From NCBI RefSeq assembly GCF_036324505.1, contig NC_086368.1, positions 4,431,021 through 4,495,020 of the forward strand: a DNA stretch of 64,000 nucleotides, written 5' to 3'. The first letter of the stretch is position 1; each line of letters starts with the position of its first letter. The translations under genes and the position numbers were made by a program. Shown here piece by piece: positions 47,465-58,900 of the stretch. Source of the stretch: Eleginops maclovinus. Its lineage: Eukaryota > Chordata > Actinopteri > Perciformes > Eleginopidae. The notes below the pieces were generated by a model, which searched no databases, had not been told where the DNA came from, and saw only the letters and a list, made by a program, of their open reading frames with translations.

Positions 47465-48215
47465 TAGGTTCTTCCAGTTGGGGCTGAATGATGCAAATTT
47501 TTCAAAATCTCAAGTGCACTCAGTTTTCATGTCAGGATAAAAATCACAATAAATCTTGCTTTCTGGTAATTCAATACACTTATTTTATTACCACGTTGAA
47601 AAGCCTATTTTTGATCCCCTTATGTGAAATACATACTGAATTAAAAACGTTTTCTCATTTCATTAAGAACTGTAAATGAACATTAGGGAAATAAAAGAGA
47701 AAAAAATCATATTTCCGTACACATAAAATAAAAATGAAGCAAGTAGTAATGCAAAATATGATGTCAAACAACAGCGCAATCTTCAAATGATATTCACTAA
47801 GATCCTACTCAGCATCAGGTTTGTATTAAAGTGGTGGCTATGTTACCGATTGATTCTCTTGAAAGATGATACTGTTTATTCAAATATCATCCAGTTCTAT
47901 ATGAATGTTACTTTGTGTTTTAGAAACTTCCATGTGTGGACGGAGGTGTGGATGAGGCGGCCTGATCTTGCAAATAATGGAACATATGACGGTTGGCAAG
48001 TTGTGGATCCAACACCACAGTGAGGACTCTCCACTTAATCTCCAGAAACATTTCTTTCCTGCTTTGATAACTGTTTATTACTATAATCCTACAATAAATG
48101 CCTACCCGTTTATATTATTATTATCTAAAATATCTATAGTTGTTTAAAAGTATTTCCAAGTTAACTGTGCTCGAGAGGATAGTTTGAGAAAAATAATGAA
48201 AAACATCAGTATAAA
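47465..48215 (+). pseudogene. Transglutaminase relic: intron 7 end, exon 8, intron 8 start
   Basis: Near-identical to 59727-60290 of copy 2. The exon (47934-48019) still codes [22 protein letters not shown] residues with catalytic His and Asp. Compared with the live copies its first base is changed (g to a) and 14 bases (gaggagagcaacgg, before tgagga) are deleted at its end. The deletion leaves a new GTGAGG donor at 48020, but the shortened exon (86 against 100 bases between the same landmarks) would be out of frame. Intron 8 similarity fades near 48215. No other exon follows. Confidence 0.85.
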
Positions 48216-48640
48216 AACCCTGGTACATATAGCTAGTCTTTCTTTCAGTGTCTCGCTCTGGATATATGCAACAGACAGGTAGAAAGACTAACATGACATG
48301 TTAAAATGCTTTAGCCTTTTTAGGATGTTGTTCAATACAAAACCCAGTCGTAGACAATGTCTCGTAGGGAATGGTGATTTATTGCGGTATACTCTATGGA
48401 GGTATCGAAGGGAAGGCAGGAAATTTGGCAGCCAGGTGATGGAATGGTGACAGGAGAAGCAAGCAGGCTGACTGGAAAGCTGGAGGCAAACACACACACA
48501 CCCACTTCTTGAGAATTAAGTCACAGGTAAAGTCACCAACAAAACATGGGCCACAATGTCATACCACAGTGCTCTCTTTCCCAATCTTTTTACGCAAGCT
48601 GTTAACACTTTTACTGCCAAAAAAGGGATGGGCCGAACAG
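48216..48640 (+). other. Intergenic, unassigned
   Basis: No gene seen. A short match (ttgagaattaagtcacaggt near 48509) recalls sequence at 4343 in intron 11 of copy 1, perhaps a further scrap of the duplicated unit. Confidence 0.35.
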
Positions 48641-48641
48641 A

Positions 48642-49350
48642 ATGTGCCTCTTCGCTTCTCTTATGGAGATCTTTCAAACTCTATCCCAGGTGTTCAGAAC
48701 TGAACTGGTACAAAATCCACTGGCTGACCTATTTGGGGTTATAGGAAAGGAGATGCATTCAACTGCAGAACGGCGGCAATCTCTGTCCTTTGCTCTCCTC
48801 CTAGCTCGTCGAGCTATGCTGCTTAAGTGGAGAGACAGTGTCCCGCCCACTCATGTACAGTGGTTGAGGGACGTAATGTCCAGCATGAAACTTGAAAAGA
48901 TCAGATATTCAATTCTATACTCAAACAGGAAATTTCATGAATCCTCAGGATTTTTTAAAAATGCATTCCACACTCGGTAAAACAATCTGTTAATGCTTTA
49001 TTTTATCTGCTGGAAACGTATGTTTGTATGTATAAAGTATATGTGTATGTTGCACGTATGTATATGCGTATGTTTTACATGCATATATATTCATATAACA
49101 ACATTTCTGGTGAATATTCGTGTGTATGAAGCTCAGTGTCAATTACTGTAGTGTTTGTTTGTGTTTTTCATTGTTCTTTCTTTTTCTCTTTGTACAAACC
49201 GTTGTCTCATTTGTATATTCATATATTTTGCCTTCCATTGCAAAATAACAAACCGTGGTTGTGCAATGTCAAAATTTAGTAAAAACATTTTTGATCTGAA
49301 AAAGCTGCTGTCACAAAGACAGCTGTCACTTTGTTGGAAAGGATAGCTGC
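48642..49350 (+). mobile_element. L1/Tx1-type LINE ORF2 C-terminal fragment
   Basis: Reading + strand: QSLSFALLLARRAMLLKW, PPTHVQWLRDVMSSMKLEKI and RKFHESSGFF, the end of L1/Tx1-type ORF2, followed by a 3' UTR with many tatgta repeats. It is the same domain as the minus-strand copy at 43678-43451 but not an identical family member. The rest of the LINE is absent. Confidence 0.75.
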
Positions 49351-49785
49351 ACATTGGATCCTTTACTCAGTAAACTCTCATGCCGTACAATGTTAACGCT
49401 TGTGCAGTGTGTGATTTTGGGCCGTGTGGTGTTGTCTCAAATTGCGTTCGGCAACAGTGTCCTCACTGGGTGTGGCTATCGCTGCTGTTTGTTAGCTAGC
49501 CCTGATCATTAGCTGTAACAAATCATGACAGACTTCACATTAAAACCTAATATAACAGGGGTTTATTTTTCGACAACAATATAGTGGTAGATTTTTATGA
49601 ATATAGAAAATAATTCACATGTATAACTGTTCTATGTTAGTGCTGTGCTTCCCAGAGCAACTGCATTAGTAGATGGTCAACTTCCATTACGTAGCCGTTG
49701 CATTCGGGAAGCACTTATGATCTCAAAATAACAGATCCAGAAGTATCAGGCTAACTAGTTAGCTAGTCACAACTTGTTGGAATCT
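49351..49785 (+). other. Intergenic, nothing recognised
   Basis: AT-rich, no coding or repeat signal I can support. Confidence 0.4.
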
Positions 49786-49789
49786 TAAA

Positions 49790-50140
49790 TGCTAACTGTA
49801 GGTCAAAATGTCCACCCTGTCGTTGTACCAAAATGTCAACCCTGTCGGCATCTCAGATCCGACAGGGTGGACATGCACATGACAGGGTGCATAGTGAACT
49901 ATGACAATGAAGGCTACCCATGGGGTCATCATGGGTGTGGAAGGGCACCGTGTCAAAATAAAATGTATGCATAGAAATGGCATGAACAAGTTGTTTTGGC
50001 CAGGTCCCCGTCAGGATGGGCAGATCCTCTGCCTAATGCAAGAGCCACAGGCCTTGAACAGGTGCTCTTTACAGGTGGAGCAGTCTGTTTGGATTTTTTT
50101 GCAAAGTATTGTACAGTGATGTTAATTCTTAATTGACCAA
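49790..50140 (+). pseudogene. C-terminal scrap of a transposon-type protein
   Basis: One frame gives TGCIVNYDNEGYPWGH, the next GVEGHRVKIKCMHRNGMNK, then CLMQEPQALNRCSLQVEQS and a stop. The pattern (Tyr-Pro-Gly strand, KCM...WP, then a PP/EPxxLNRR block) is the C-terminal domain I know from multi-copy uncharacterised fish proteins. A frameshift near 49915 separates the halves. The start is flanked by inverted copies of tgtccaccctgtcg (49809 and about 49860). Confidence 0.45.
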
Positions 50141-51524
50141 ACAATGTTCAATGTTTGTTTTCAATTGTTTATTAACTGTTAAATGGTTTCACTTTTTATG
50201 TGTTCAAAATTGTAAGTATTTGTCCACCCTGTGTTCTGAAAGTTTATTGAAATAAAAAACTATTTCCATAAGTTAGAAAAGCCTTGTGTGTGATTTATTT
50301 ATAAACAAATGAGGACCATATAATATGGATTGAAAGTTTGACCAGATATATTTGTTCATAGATTTTATTTAGAAAAGAAGGTTCAACTATCGCATATTTG
50401 AAAGGGAAACCAGTTTTTTGCAATAAATTCAATAGGCCTATTATCAAAATGATTTTCATATAAACATAAGTATATGTACACTATACAAATATTCTTTTAA
50501 AAGGGACAGAATATAACTTTTTTTCACAAATCATGAAGTCTGAAAGTCACCCTTCAGCGAGAATGACCCAATTTACGTTTATTATACGGATACACTTCGC
50601 GTTACAGAAGCTCGTTGCCTATAAACTACATCTCATTTTGTGACATGCGCACTGAAGCGACTTCAGACAGTGTCGAGTGAGGCAGTGAGTGACAGAACTT
50701 ACAGCGACACCAAACACGGAGCAAAGTCTGCTTCAGCAGCCGAGACAAGAAACACCGGAACCAACAGACGGCTGCTTCCTCACAGAACGACCCGCTCTGT
50801 TAGAGTCAGTCCGGTGTCGCTACAGCTCATTCAGAGACACACATGGATTTATGTTTTTTAAAATAAACTTGCATTACGGTTATTGCCACTTTTGTGATTT
50901 GGGAAAGATATGAGGTCTTGACTTGCAGCTTATACATTTGTTATCTCTATATTCAGACGATGAATACTTGTAAATACGTGTGTAAAGTTTGTGATGGCAG
51001 GAGGAAAACTCCCGCCATCGCCGTCTCCTCTCTGTTCCTCCTCACCGCCCCCTCCTCATGCCTGACAACAGTGAATGACTGGGGAAAGTGATACACACCA
51101 GGGTCTGGAACAAGAGGGTTTCAAAGCCTTGACTTTCAGACTATTCAAATATTGCAAAATTCAAATTATAAATACTTAAATAGTGCTTGATCTAAAAAAA
51201 TAAAATAAGGCTATCTTCATCTCATAAATTCATGGGATTTATTTAACAGACAGAGAAATGTAAGTGTGCACCCACATACTGTATTTCTGTGTCTACGTGC
51301 ACCATATGTCAGTGCACAACTATGTGTTAATGCTACCAAACTCATTTTTGAAATACATTGTACAAGTGTTGTAATTCTTACATATTTTCCCTTGCAATTC
51401 TTTGCCCTAGACTTCTGCTTTCAGATGTAGTTATTACCAAAACCAATAATTATCCAATGCAGAGGCAATAATGTAATATAATAAATTATTTTATATATAT
51501 GTATATTTATATTGTCTTAAAGTG
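50141..51524 (+). other. Intergenic, unassigned
   Basis: Mostly AT-rich. The 50640-51090 part is richer in GC and could be exonic or a CpG-poor regulatory block, but the short open frames there (about 70 codons) show no recognised motif and overlap in several frames. I do not call a gene. Confidence 0.35.
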
Positions 51525-51594
51525 AAAACCGGCCCTTTGAGTGCAGACCATAATGCTAATATGGCCCGTGATGAAATTGAGTTTGACACCCCTG
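51525..51594 (-). mobile_element. hAT-type MITE end
   Basis: On the minus strand it begins caggggtgtcaaactcaatt and runs into tcatcacgggccat, the well-known end of a fish hAT-type repeat. The other end was not found. Confidence 0.6.
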
Positions 51595-51619
51595 CCTTAT
51601 AGGCTTATATTTTGTGAAC

Positions 51620-52110
51620 TGCCAGACAGATGCAGAGCTGTTGTGGTAGTTTCTCAGAGTACAGTCTTTTAGCATCACTCACCGCCTTGCTGAACCTGTA
51701 CTTGGATTCTTTCTAAATCTAGACGTATCACCACTTATCATAAATGCCTCCTCCCTTTGCAACCTGAGTTGTATCCGTTTGGCTGTGAACCATGGCTTGT
51801 TGTTGGTATAACTCGCCCTGGAGCGTGTTTGCACACAGCTGTCCTCACAGAAGATGACAAATACCGTCAAAGCATCTGTGTACTCATCCAAACTTTGTGT
51901 AGCAGTCCTGAACACATCCCAATCAAAACAGTCAAATCACGCCTGAAGGTCCTCCATTGCTTCACAGCTCATTAAAACAGGTTCACAGAGTTTTAGTTTC
52001 TGCCTGCATGAATCAGGTGGACCATGGCGTGGTCACAGTGACCCCATCGTGGTTGGATCCCGTAATGGTGGTGTTATAGTGATCCAGAATATTGTCCTAG
52101 TTGTAGTAGT
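51620..52110 (-). mobile_element. LINE ORF2 fragment, Rex1-like
   Basis: Minus strand 51915-51679 reads FVIFCEDSCVQTRSRASYTN then KPWFTAKRIQLRLQREEAF, the linker before the RT domain. The Rex1 LINE above has the equivalent SYIAFCRDMIVPC...NNKPWITRTVKD. Only this short part remains. Confidence 0.65.
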
Positions 52111-52820
52111 GGTATAATATTATCAGTTAGAAATACACACCTTATAATAGTATTTACAAGTTTTGCACAAACATGCAAGTTTAAAAGAATAACCAATTAT
52201 TCTTGAATATGGTTTTATTTTTTGGCACCAACTCATTTTTTATTTGTCCAGTTTGTCTCATGAAGCTTGAGTTTCCACAGCAGTTCAAAAGCGTTCCAGT
52301 TTAGCTAATGTACAATAATGTTATGTATCTTGTGTATTGATTACTGACTTTTCCCCTTTTTTATTCAGTCTGCAAAGCTTATTACATTGTTTATTATTAT
52401 ATTATTATTACGTTTTATTTAGCTGACGCTTTTATCCCATAAGTGCAAAAAAGCATAAGATACAAACACAGAAAAACAAAAAACATTCAGATATATTTGC
52501 TTTAAAAACACTATTGAGCATTTGTTTTAGTTGGGCTAGACTCTTTAAGTGCTACCATTTTGGCTTTTACTTTTATAAACATTCACAGATATTTATATGA
52601 TCTGCACACTTTTTAAATAAAAGTCTAAAATGCAATCATAAAATGTGGGGGAAACCACTTAAACACATTCATTGTAAGTCTCGCAACAAAAGCCAGGAAG
52701 GATAAATGATGTCATGGCAGCAGAGTGACAAGTCACCTATAATCAGAGCTCTAAGGAATTGTTAGTAATTCCAGGTTGCAAAACATGTTTTATTTAAATG
52801 TGACGTAGGGCTGGGCTTTA
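52111..52820 (+). other. Upstream region of transglutaminase copy 2
   Basis: AT-rich. A short SINE/LINE-tail motif (tttatttagctgacgctttt, 52414-52435) is the only repeat seen. Promoter elements beyond the TATA box cannot be named with confidence. Confidence 0.45.
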
Positions 52821-52824
52821 AGAG

Positions 52825-52831
52825 TATATAA
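52825..52831 (+). promoter_or_regulatory. TATA box of transglutaminase copy 2
   Basis: tatataa, 77 bases before the ATG. A start of transcription near 52855 would leave a 5' UTR of about 50 bases with no upstream ATG. Short range and spacing fit a real core promoter. Confidence 0.7.
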
Positions 52832-52907
52832 ACCTCAATTAGAGCTCACCTGTCAGTCAGCTGCTCTCAGTTACATCCAGGTTTCAAGGAAGAAAACAGT
52901 TTGTGAA

Positions 52908-55900
52908 ATGGCATATTTTGGACATCCTCGTAAGTACACCAGAGTTTGACTTATTTTCTGATATTTAGTCACATGTTATCTGGACATTTATTTGAATTTT
53001 TCTGACATTTGCATATATTTTTCATTGTATTATTTTCCACACATTTTCTGGCTAATTTCTCCAATATTTCTTAGAACTTTTTCATTTTAGTTTCTGTAAT
53101 TTTTCCTATGTTTCTCTTATTAATTTATATTTATGTTTCAGCCTGTCCTGTACATACCCATAAAACTAAATTATTTGAATCAACACATCTTTGACCGTCG
53201 CAACAAAAGACAAATCTATTTTTGTCATAAAGAATGCTGTTGTTGTAATAATATGAAATGGAATTTACAGTAAAAAAATAACTCTATACTGAAAAAATGT
53301 GTGGATGTGTGGAATACACATTTAAAGCCTATATACTTTTTTTTGTATGTGTATTTCTTCTATGTTTTTCCTTTGGTAACCTGATGTAGATTTGCACGTT
53401 TTATATTTTCAGTTTTTAAGGAAGTTGACCTCCACCCTAGGAACAACAACTTCCTGCACCACACCAGCGAGATCTCTGTGGATCAGCTGATCGTGAGGCG
53501 AGGTCAGCCCTTCAAACTGACCCTGAATGTGACGCAGCCTTTCGATCCTAAACTGCACCCGCTGCTCTTCACTGCAAAGACAGGTCAGGCTTTCTTTAAA
53601 TTATTCATATTGCTGCATGTCTATGTTTTTCCTACATAGCTAAAACTAAATAAGAACTCAAAATGAGTTACGACAGAATCTGACCTTTGAGCATCTGTTT
53701 TTCCATCTAAACACTTAATTATTACTTAGTTTGTTCTAAATTAGTTTGCTAGGTGATAAAACAAAACAGAAATTACCTTGTAATTTTTCACATTTGTATG
53801 TCTTGAGTAAAATTACATTTAAATAATGACATTTATATTTCATTACTACACAGTTGTGCATGTGTGATCTATGAGATACATGAAAATAGAACAGCTGTTT
53901 TGACATTTAAATAAAGTTGTACCCATCTTTACAGCTGTTATAAGATACAAAAACTCTTTTGGGCTTTTATTTTTGAAGACACGCCCCTCCCTGCTCTTTC
54001 CGTAATGAGAATCAGAATTCCGTTATCAGATCGCAAAAGGAAAATTTACGTTGTTACAGCAAAGTATAGAGAGACGAAGAACATATAACACTATTGTAGA
54101 AAAAGGCATGCGCTTAGTATTCAAAAATAAATATGATGACACATTTAAGAATAGAGTTACTTTATGGGGCTTTTATCTTGTAAGGATACATTAATTCAAT
54201 GGGACTTGCTTTTTTAAAACATGCCCCTTCCTAAGCTTTCTGTAACGATACAGTCAATTTATGGGGCTTTTATAAATAAAAAAAAGAAGCCATATCCTGA
54301 CCCGCTGTAAGGATACCGTCACTCTACGGGGCTTGTGTTTCGACAGTCATTCTCCGTTTGGACATAACTCCTCAAACTTAACTCCTATCATTTAATTTCT
54401 TGACCTGAGCATCTCCATTGATGTGACTAAGAAATGACTATGGTAGCAGTTTAAATAAAGTCGAAAGGCTTCCTGTGCCTTTTGGAAGGAGAGGGATGAT
54501 GAATTGTGGCTGTGTTCGGCTTCTGCAGTCACACAGAATAAAACATTCCATTAACTTCAGTGGCTCCTCTCTGCAGGATCAATTCCAACGGAGAAACAGG
54601 GGACGCTCTCACTCTTCGGCGTCCAAGATGTGGTGACTCGCTCCCCATCAGCGAAAGGAGTATGGAGGGCGGATCTTCTCAAGGACTCCTCCCCGCACAC
54701 TGTGGTCCTCAACCTCACCCCACCTGCTGTCACCCCTGTGGGGGAGTGGATCCTCGCTGTGAAACTTGGCGGGAAGGAGAAGCTGCTGGGGAAGCTGGTG
54801 GTGCTCTACAACCCCTGGTGTCCCGGTGGGTGCTTCATCTGTCATACTTTCAAGATTTGTTAAAGCTACTTGGGGGGAAAAAAAAGTTTAAACCATCTTG
54901 TTAACCTGTAACAAGGTTCATGTGAATTATATTACTGATTAACAAAATACGACATAAAATATACTAGGAAAATTGCAAATCAGTTGAGTTCATTTTAAAA
55001 AAACATTTCAAAAGTGTTTTCCAATCCAAATGTTTGACACTCAGACAATGAAATGCACTAAACAACTAGCAACTTAACACAATTAAACTTACATGAAAAT
55101 TACATTTGCCCCCCACTGACATTGATTTATTTGTATTTCTTTGCTTTAGTAAGATTTTAAATGCAGGAATTTTTTTCAACAAAGTATTTTATTACTATAC
55201 AACTGTCTGTCTGTCTTCTGTCTGTCTGTCTGTCTGTCTGTCTGTAGATGACTGGGTGTATCTGAAAGATGAGAAGGAGATAAATGAGTATGTGCTGAAT
55301 GAACAAGGAGTCATTTACACAGGAAGTAATAACTACATCCACCCTGTCGACTGGGACTTTGGACAGGTACACACAAACTCACACGTGTCAACATGTCCAA
55401 AAACATTGTTATTTTACAAGCAAATTAAAACGTTATTTTCAAATGAAATCACTTATGAATACTTAATGTAAATTAAAATACCACTTTATTGTTTTACTTT
55501 GAAAATCCTCCTGAATGTTTAATATCTTAAATATTTCTGGGGGGAAAATTGCCAGTACCCAATTTCAAGTTGTGTGCATTTCTTAAACTTCCAGTTTTAT
55601 AATTGTTTGGAAGTTGTTTAACCAATATTCCACATTCAGGCTTTTTTTGGAAAGCTTGAGAAATGTCATTGTGCTTTTTAGTACCTAAAGTATGAATTTG
55701 ATCAATTTGAATGTCTTGCCAAGCGCAGATGATGTCTCTTCTAAAGTTTTAACAACATTCCCATCTGCATTATAATAAAAACTATAACTCAGAATCCTCT
55801 CCCCTCTTCCAGTTTGAGGACAACATGGTGAAGATTTGTTTGAGGATTTTGGACCTTAACCTCAAACATGGTAAAGACCCTGCCGACGATGTTTCCGCTC

Positions 55901-58900
55901 GCTGTAACCCCATCTACGTCAGCCGTGTGGTCAGCGCCATGGTATGATATACTCCATTTATTTGTTCTCCACAATTCCACAATCCCTTATATAGCAGTTT
56001 GGATCCAAAATCCAGAAATGTTGTCCTTCTCTGTGTTTCACAGTAAATACCAAGTGAAAAAAATACTCACATCTTTTATTTAAGAAAAGCAACAATACCA
56101 AAGCTTAGAAATACTCTGTTACAAAAGTCCAACCAAACAGTATACAAGTATAAGCATAGGCCTGGCATCAAGGGTGGAGAAATCAGCATTGTTACAGCTT
56201 TATCAGGCCCACCAGGCACGTGCAGCGATAGTAAAATGGAATTTATAATGTGTTTTTTTTTTGTGCACATGTAACCCAGTTCACAAAGGGTTAACAACAC
56301 AAAAGTTCCAAGCCAGTTGTTACACGGAGTTTTCAACACAGTCTATACTTGTGTGTGTGAGTCTACTGGTCAGACCAGAGAGACACTGACAGAGGAAATA
56401 GCACAGCGTTCTTTGCATGCAAACAAGGGGTCTGACTCGGAGTGTGAAAAAGCATTAAAATATAGGTTGTTTTCTAAATCTGGGGGGCAATGTAAAAATG
56501 TATTATCTTATCTCCTCCACTGCGAGACGTCTGGTTGAGGGGGAGTATTATAGGTTATTTGGACCAGTGGAGCAATAAGTCATTAACCCGTGGGTTTTGT
56601 GCAGTTAATGGCTTGGTTAGTCATGGTTATAAACTCCTCAGTTGCTCAGAATAGAGCTGGCATCATGTGAGTCACCCTGCTAGACTCCATATACACAATG
56701 TCTTGATTGATTTGATTGGTGTTTAAGAAAGTATCAACTGTTAATAAAGGGTATGTTTTATCGACCTACTGATTATCTGAACTGAAATTGAGTCTATCCA
56801 AGTTCACCGCCAGGTTCAACCTCCACTAACTAAGCTCTGGCATATCAGGTTATTAACTGCTGTTTTAAGGCAGCTGACGTACTACATCTGTTTCAGGCGA
56901 TCCTGTAGGATTCTGGTATATGTAATGAATTGTGGGCAAACCGGAATGTGAAGGTGATGGCGGTTGTGCAATTTGACCTTAAAGCAGGAGATGATGGCAG
57001 GGAGTCGTTTTAGGTTCTCCCAATCCAAATGGGTTGGATGTTTTGCTGCTTTTGCTACAGTATTACAATTTATTTCTGTTGACCCAACTTCCAGTGATCG
57101 TCCCTAGGTAGTCAGCACAATGCTTTAGCTGCTTCTTAAAACTAAAACGTTGACTTCAATTAAATGTATGATGTTAACAGATTTCCCATAATTGTATCAG
57201 GTAGTTAAGAGCAATAATATCAAGTTACATACAAAATACTTCATATTATTGCTAGCAAAAAACCTCATATTGTTGACATGATACATTTAGTTAAAGTCAA
57301 TGTTTCAGTGTACCTTTTCTTTACCTTATCAATTCAGAGTGTGCGTCCAGGGGGATTTCTCTAGAAACCCTTTTTCTCAGAGGCGCCTTTAAGCACTGTG
57401 TCTCGACAAAGGCTGAGAATTCTCACAGAATCAGCCTTGAATAGCAGCTAACTCTGTCTTTATGCAGCTGGCATAAGCTGAAACACACCCTGTTCTACCC
57501 AGGTTTTATTTTCTGTTGAGTGAAAGTCAGAGCAAATCCCACTTGATCAGGGGATTTCTACTTCAGCGAAACTTAAATCCTAATTACTCTTTATTTGGTC
57601 AGAGGCCTTGTGCTTAATCTCAAAGTTTGCAGTGATTGTGCCTGTCTTTAGCTGAATAGTGGCTAAATAAATAAAATATAACAAACATATAGGATCGTTC
57701 TTTTTACCTTTCAGCCCTCTCAACAGTTTAACTGATAATGCAAAACATGAAGCAATGTGTTATATAATGCATTGTAAATGTTGTGTTATACAGTACTGTA
57801 TTTGGTTAGAATAACTTGGCAGCTATCACCAAGATGTTTAGCAAGTTTCTTTATAATTAACCATCACATATGCACAGATGTTTTTACACATACTTCTTTC
57901 CCTGACTGAGCCTTCATTTTAACATGGAATAGTGTTCAAAAGTTTGCTTTAGGTCGTAAACCTTGGGGAGCAGTACTAGTTCTGTACATTTTAGCATCAA
58001 TAAAGAAAGCGAAGAAGAAAGACAGCAGATAGATGAAGTAGCGAATGTTCCCTATGTGAAACAGAGTGGACACTGAATTTCCCCCATGGGTGATCAATGC
58101 ATTTCATCTTCTTCAAATCTGACCAAATAAAGTTGTAACTTTGAGGAGAAAAATCCACATTAAAGATGAATTCCTTGTTTTCTTCCAGATCAATTCTGTT
58201 GATGATCGTGGGGTCGTGATGGGAAATTGGTCATCTTCATATTCTGGTGGCACCAACCCCACTAAGTGGAGCGGAAGTTACCCCATCCTGCAGAAATGGT
58301 ATAACCATGGATCAAAACCCGTCAAGTACGGACAGTGCTGGGTTTTCGCCGGGGTCATGTGCTCAGGTAACAGTTTTAATATGTTGGGGGTGATGTGCAG
58401 CGAGCCTGTCATTAAGGAGAAAAGAACCCTGACAGGTGAGCAGGGTCCTGATGAGAAGTGGAGGGGTGTTGCTCACCCTGGAGGGGTAAATGTGTAATAG
58501 CAATCAAAACAATGTAGCATCATTTACCATTAATGCAAGCATCATTTAAGTCACAAAAAAATGTCAAGTCCCATTTTCCTATGGCCCTAAGTTAAATTGA
58601 GTTTAACACAACTGCTGTAGGGTATTGTTACAGCATTAAATAAACTAGAACATTCTCTGACATGCATTGATAAGAGTAGCTGTTTAGTTGCTTCCTGCAG
58701 CTTTTATTTCGAAACACAACCCTCATCTTAAGCTTCCAGTAAGGATACAGTTACTTCGTTGAGCTTTTATTTTGAAAGACTGGCTCTCTCTCACACTGAA
58801 GGGGCAAATGTGATATTCAATTGACGACAAATTCTGATTCAAATCTTTGTTTTATGGTTTCAGTGATGCGCCTGCTGGGCATCCCCTGCCGTGTGGTCAC

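Larger units (their letters stand above)
55942..58188 (+). other. Intron 5 of copy 2
   Basis: The longest intron. Holds an LTR-like block (about 56520-56760) and a MITE (57140-57318). The remainder shows no recognised feature. Confidence 0.55.

Noticed and set aside
50640..51091. Short open frames in the GC-richer block upstream of copy 2
   Set aside because: Overlapping frames of about 70 codons with no motif, splice pattern or partner exon.
58367..58497. Reading continuing past exon 6 of copy 2 as an alternative last exon
   Set aside because: The donor gtaaca at 58367 and the match of exon 7 to the family show the normal join; the extension has no family match.
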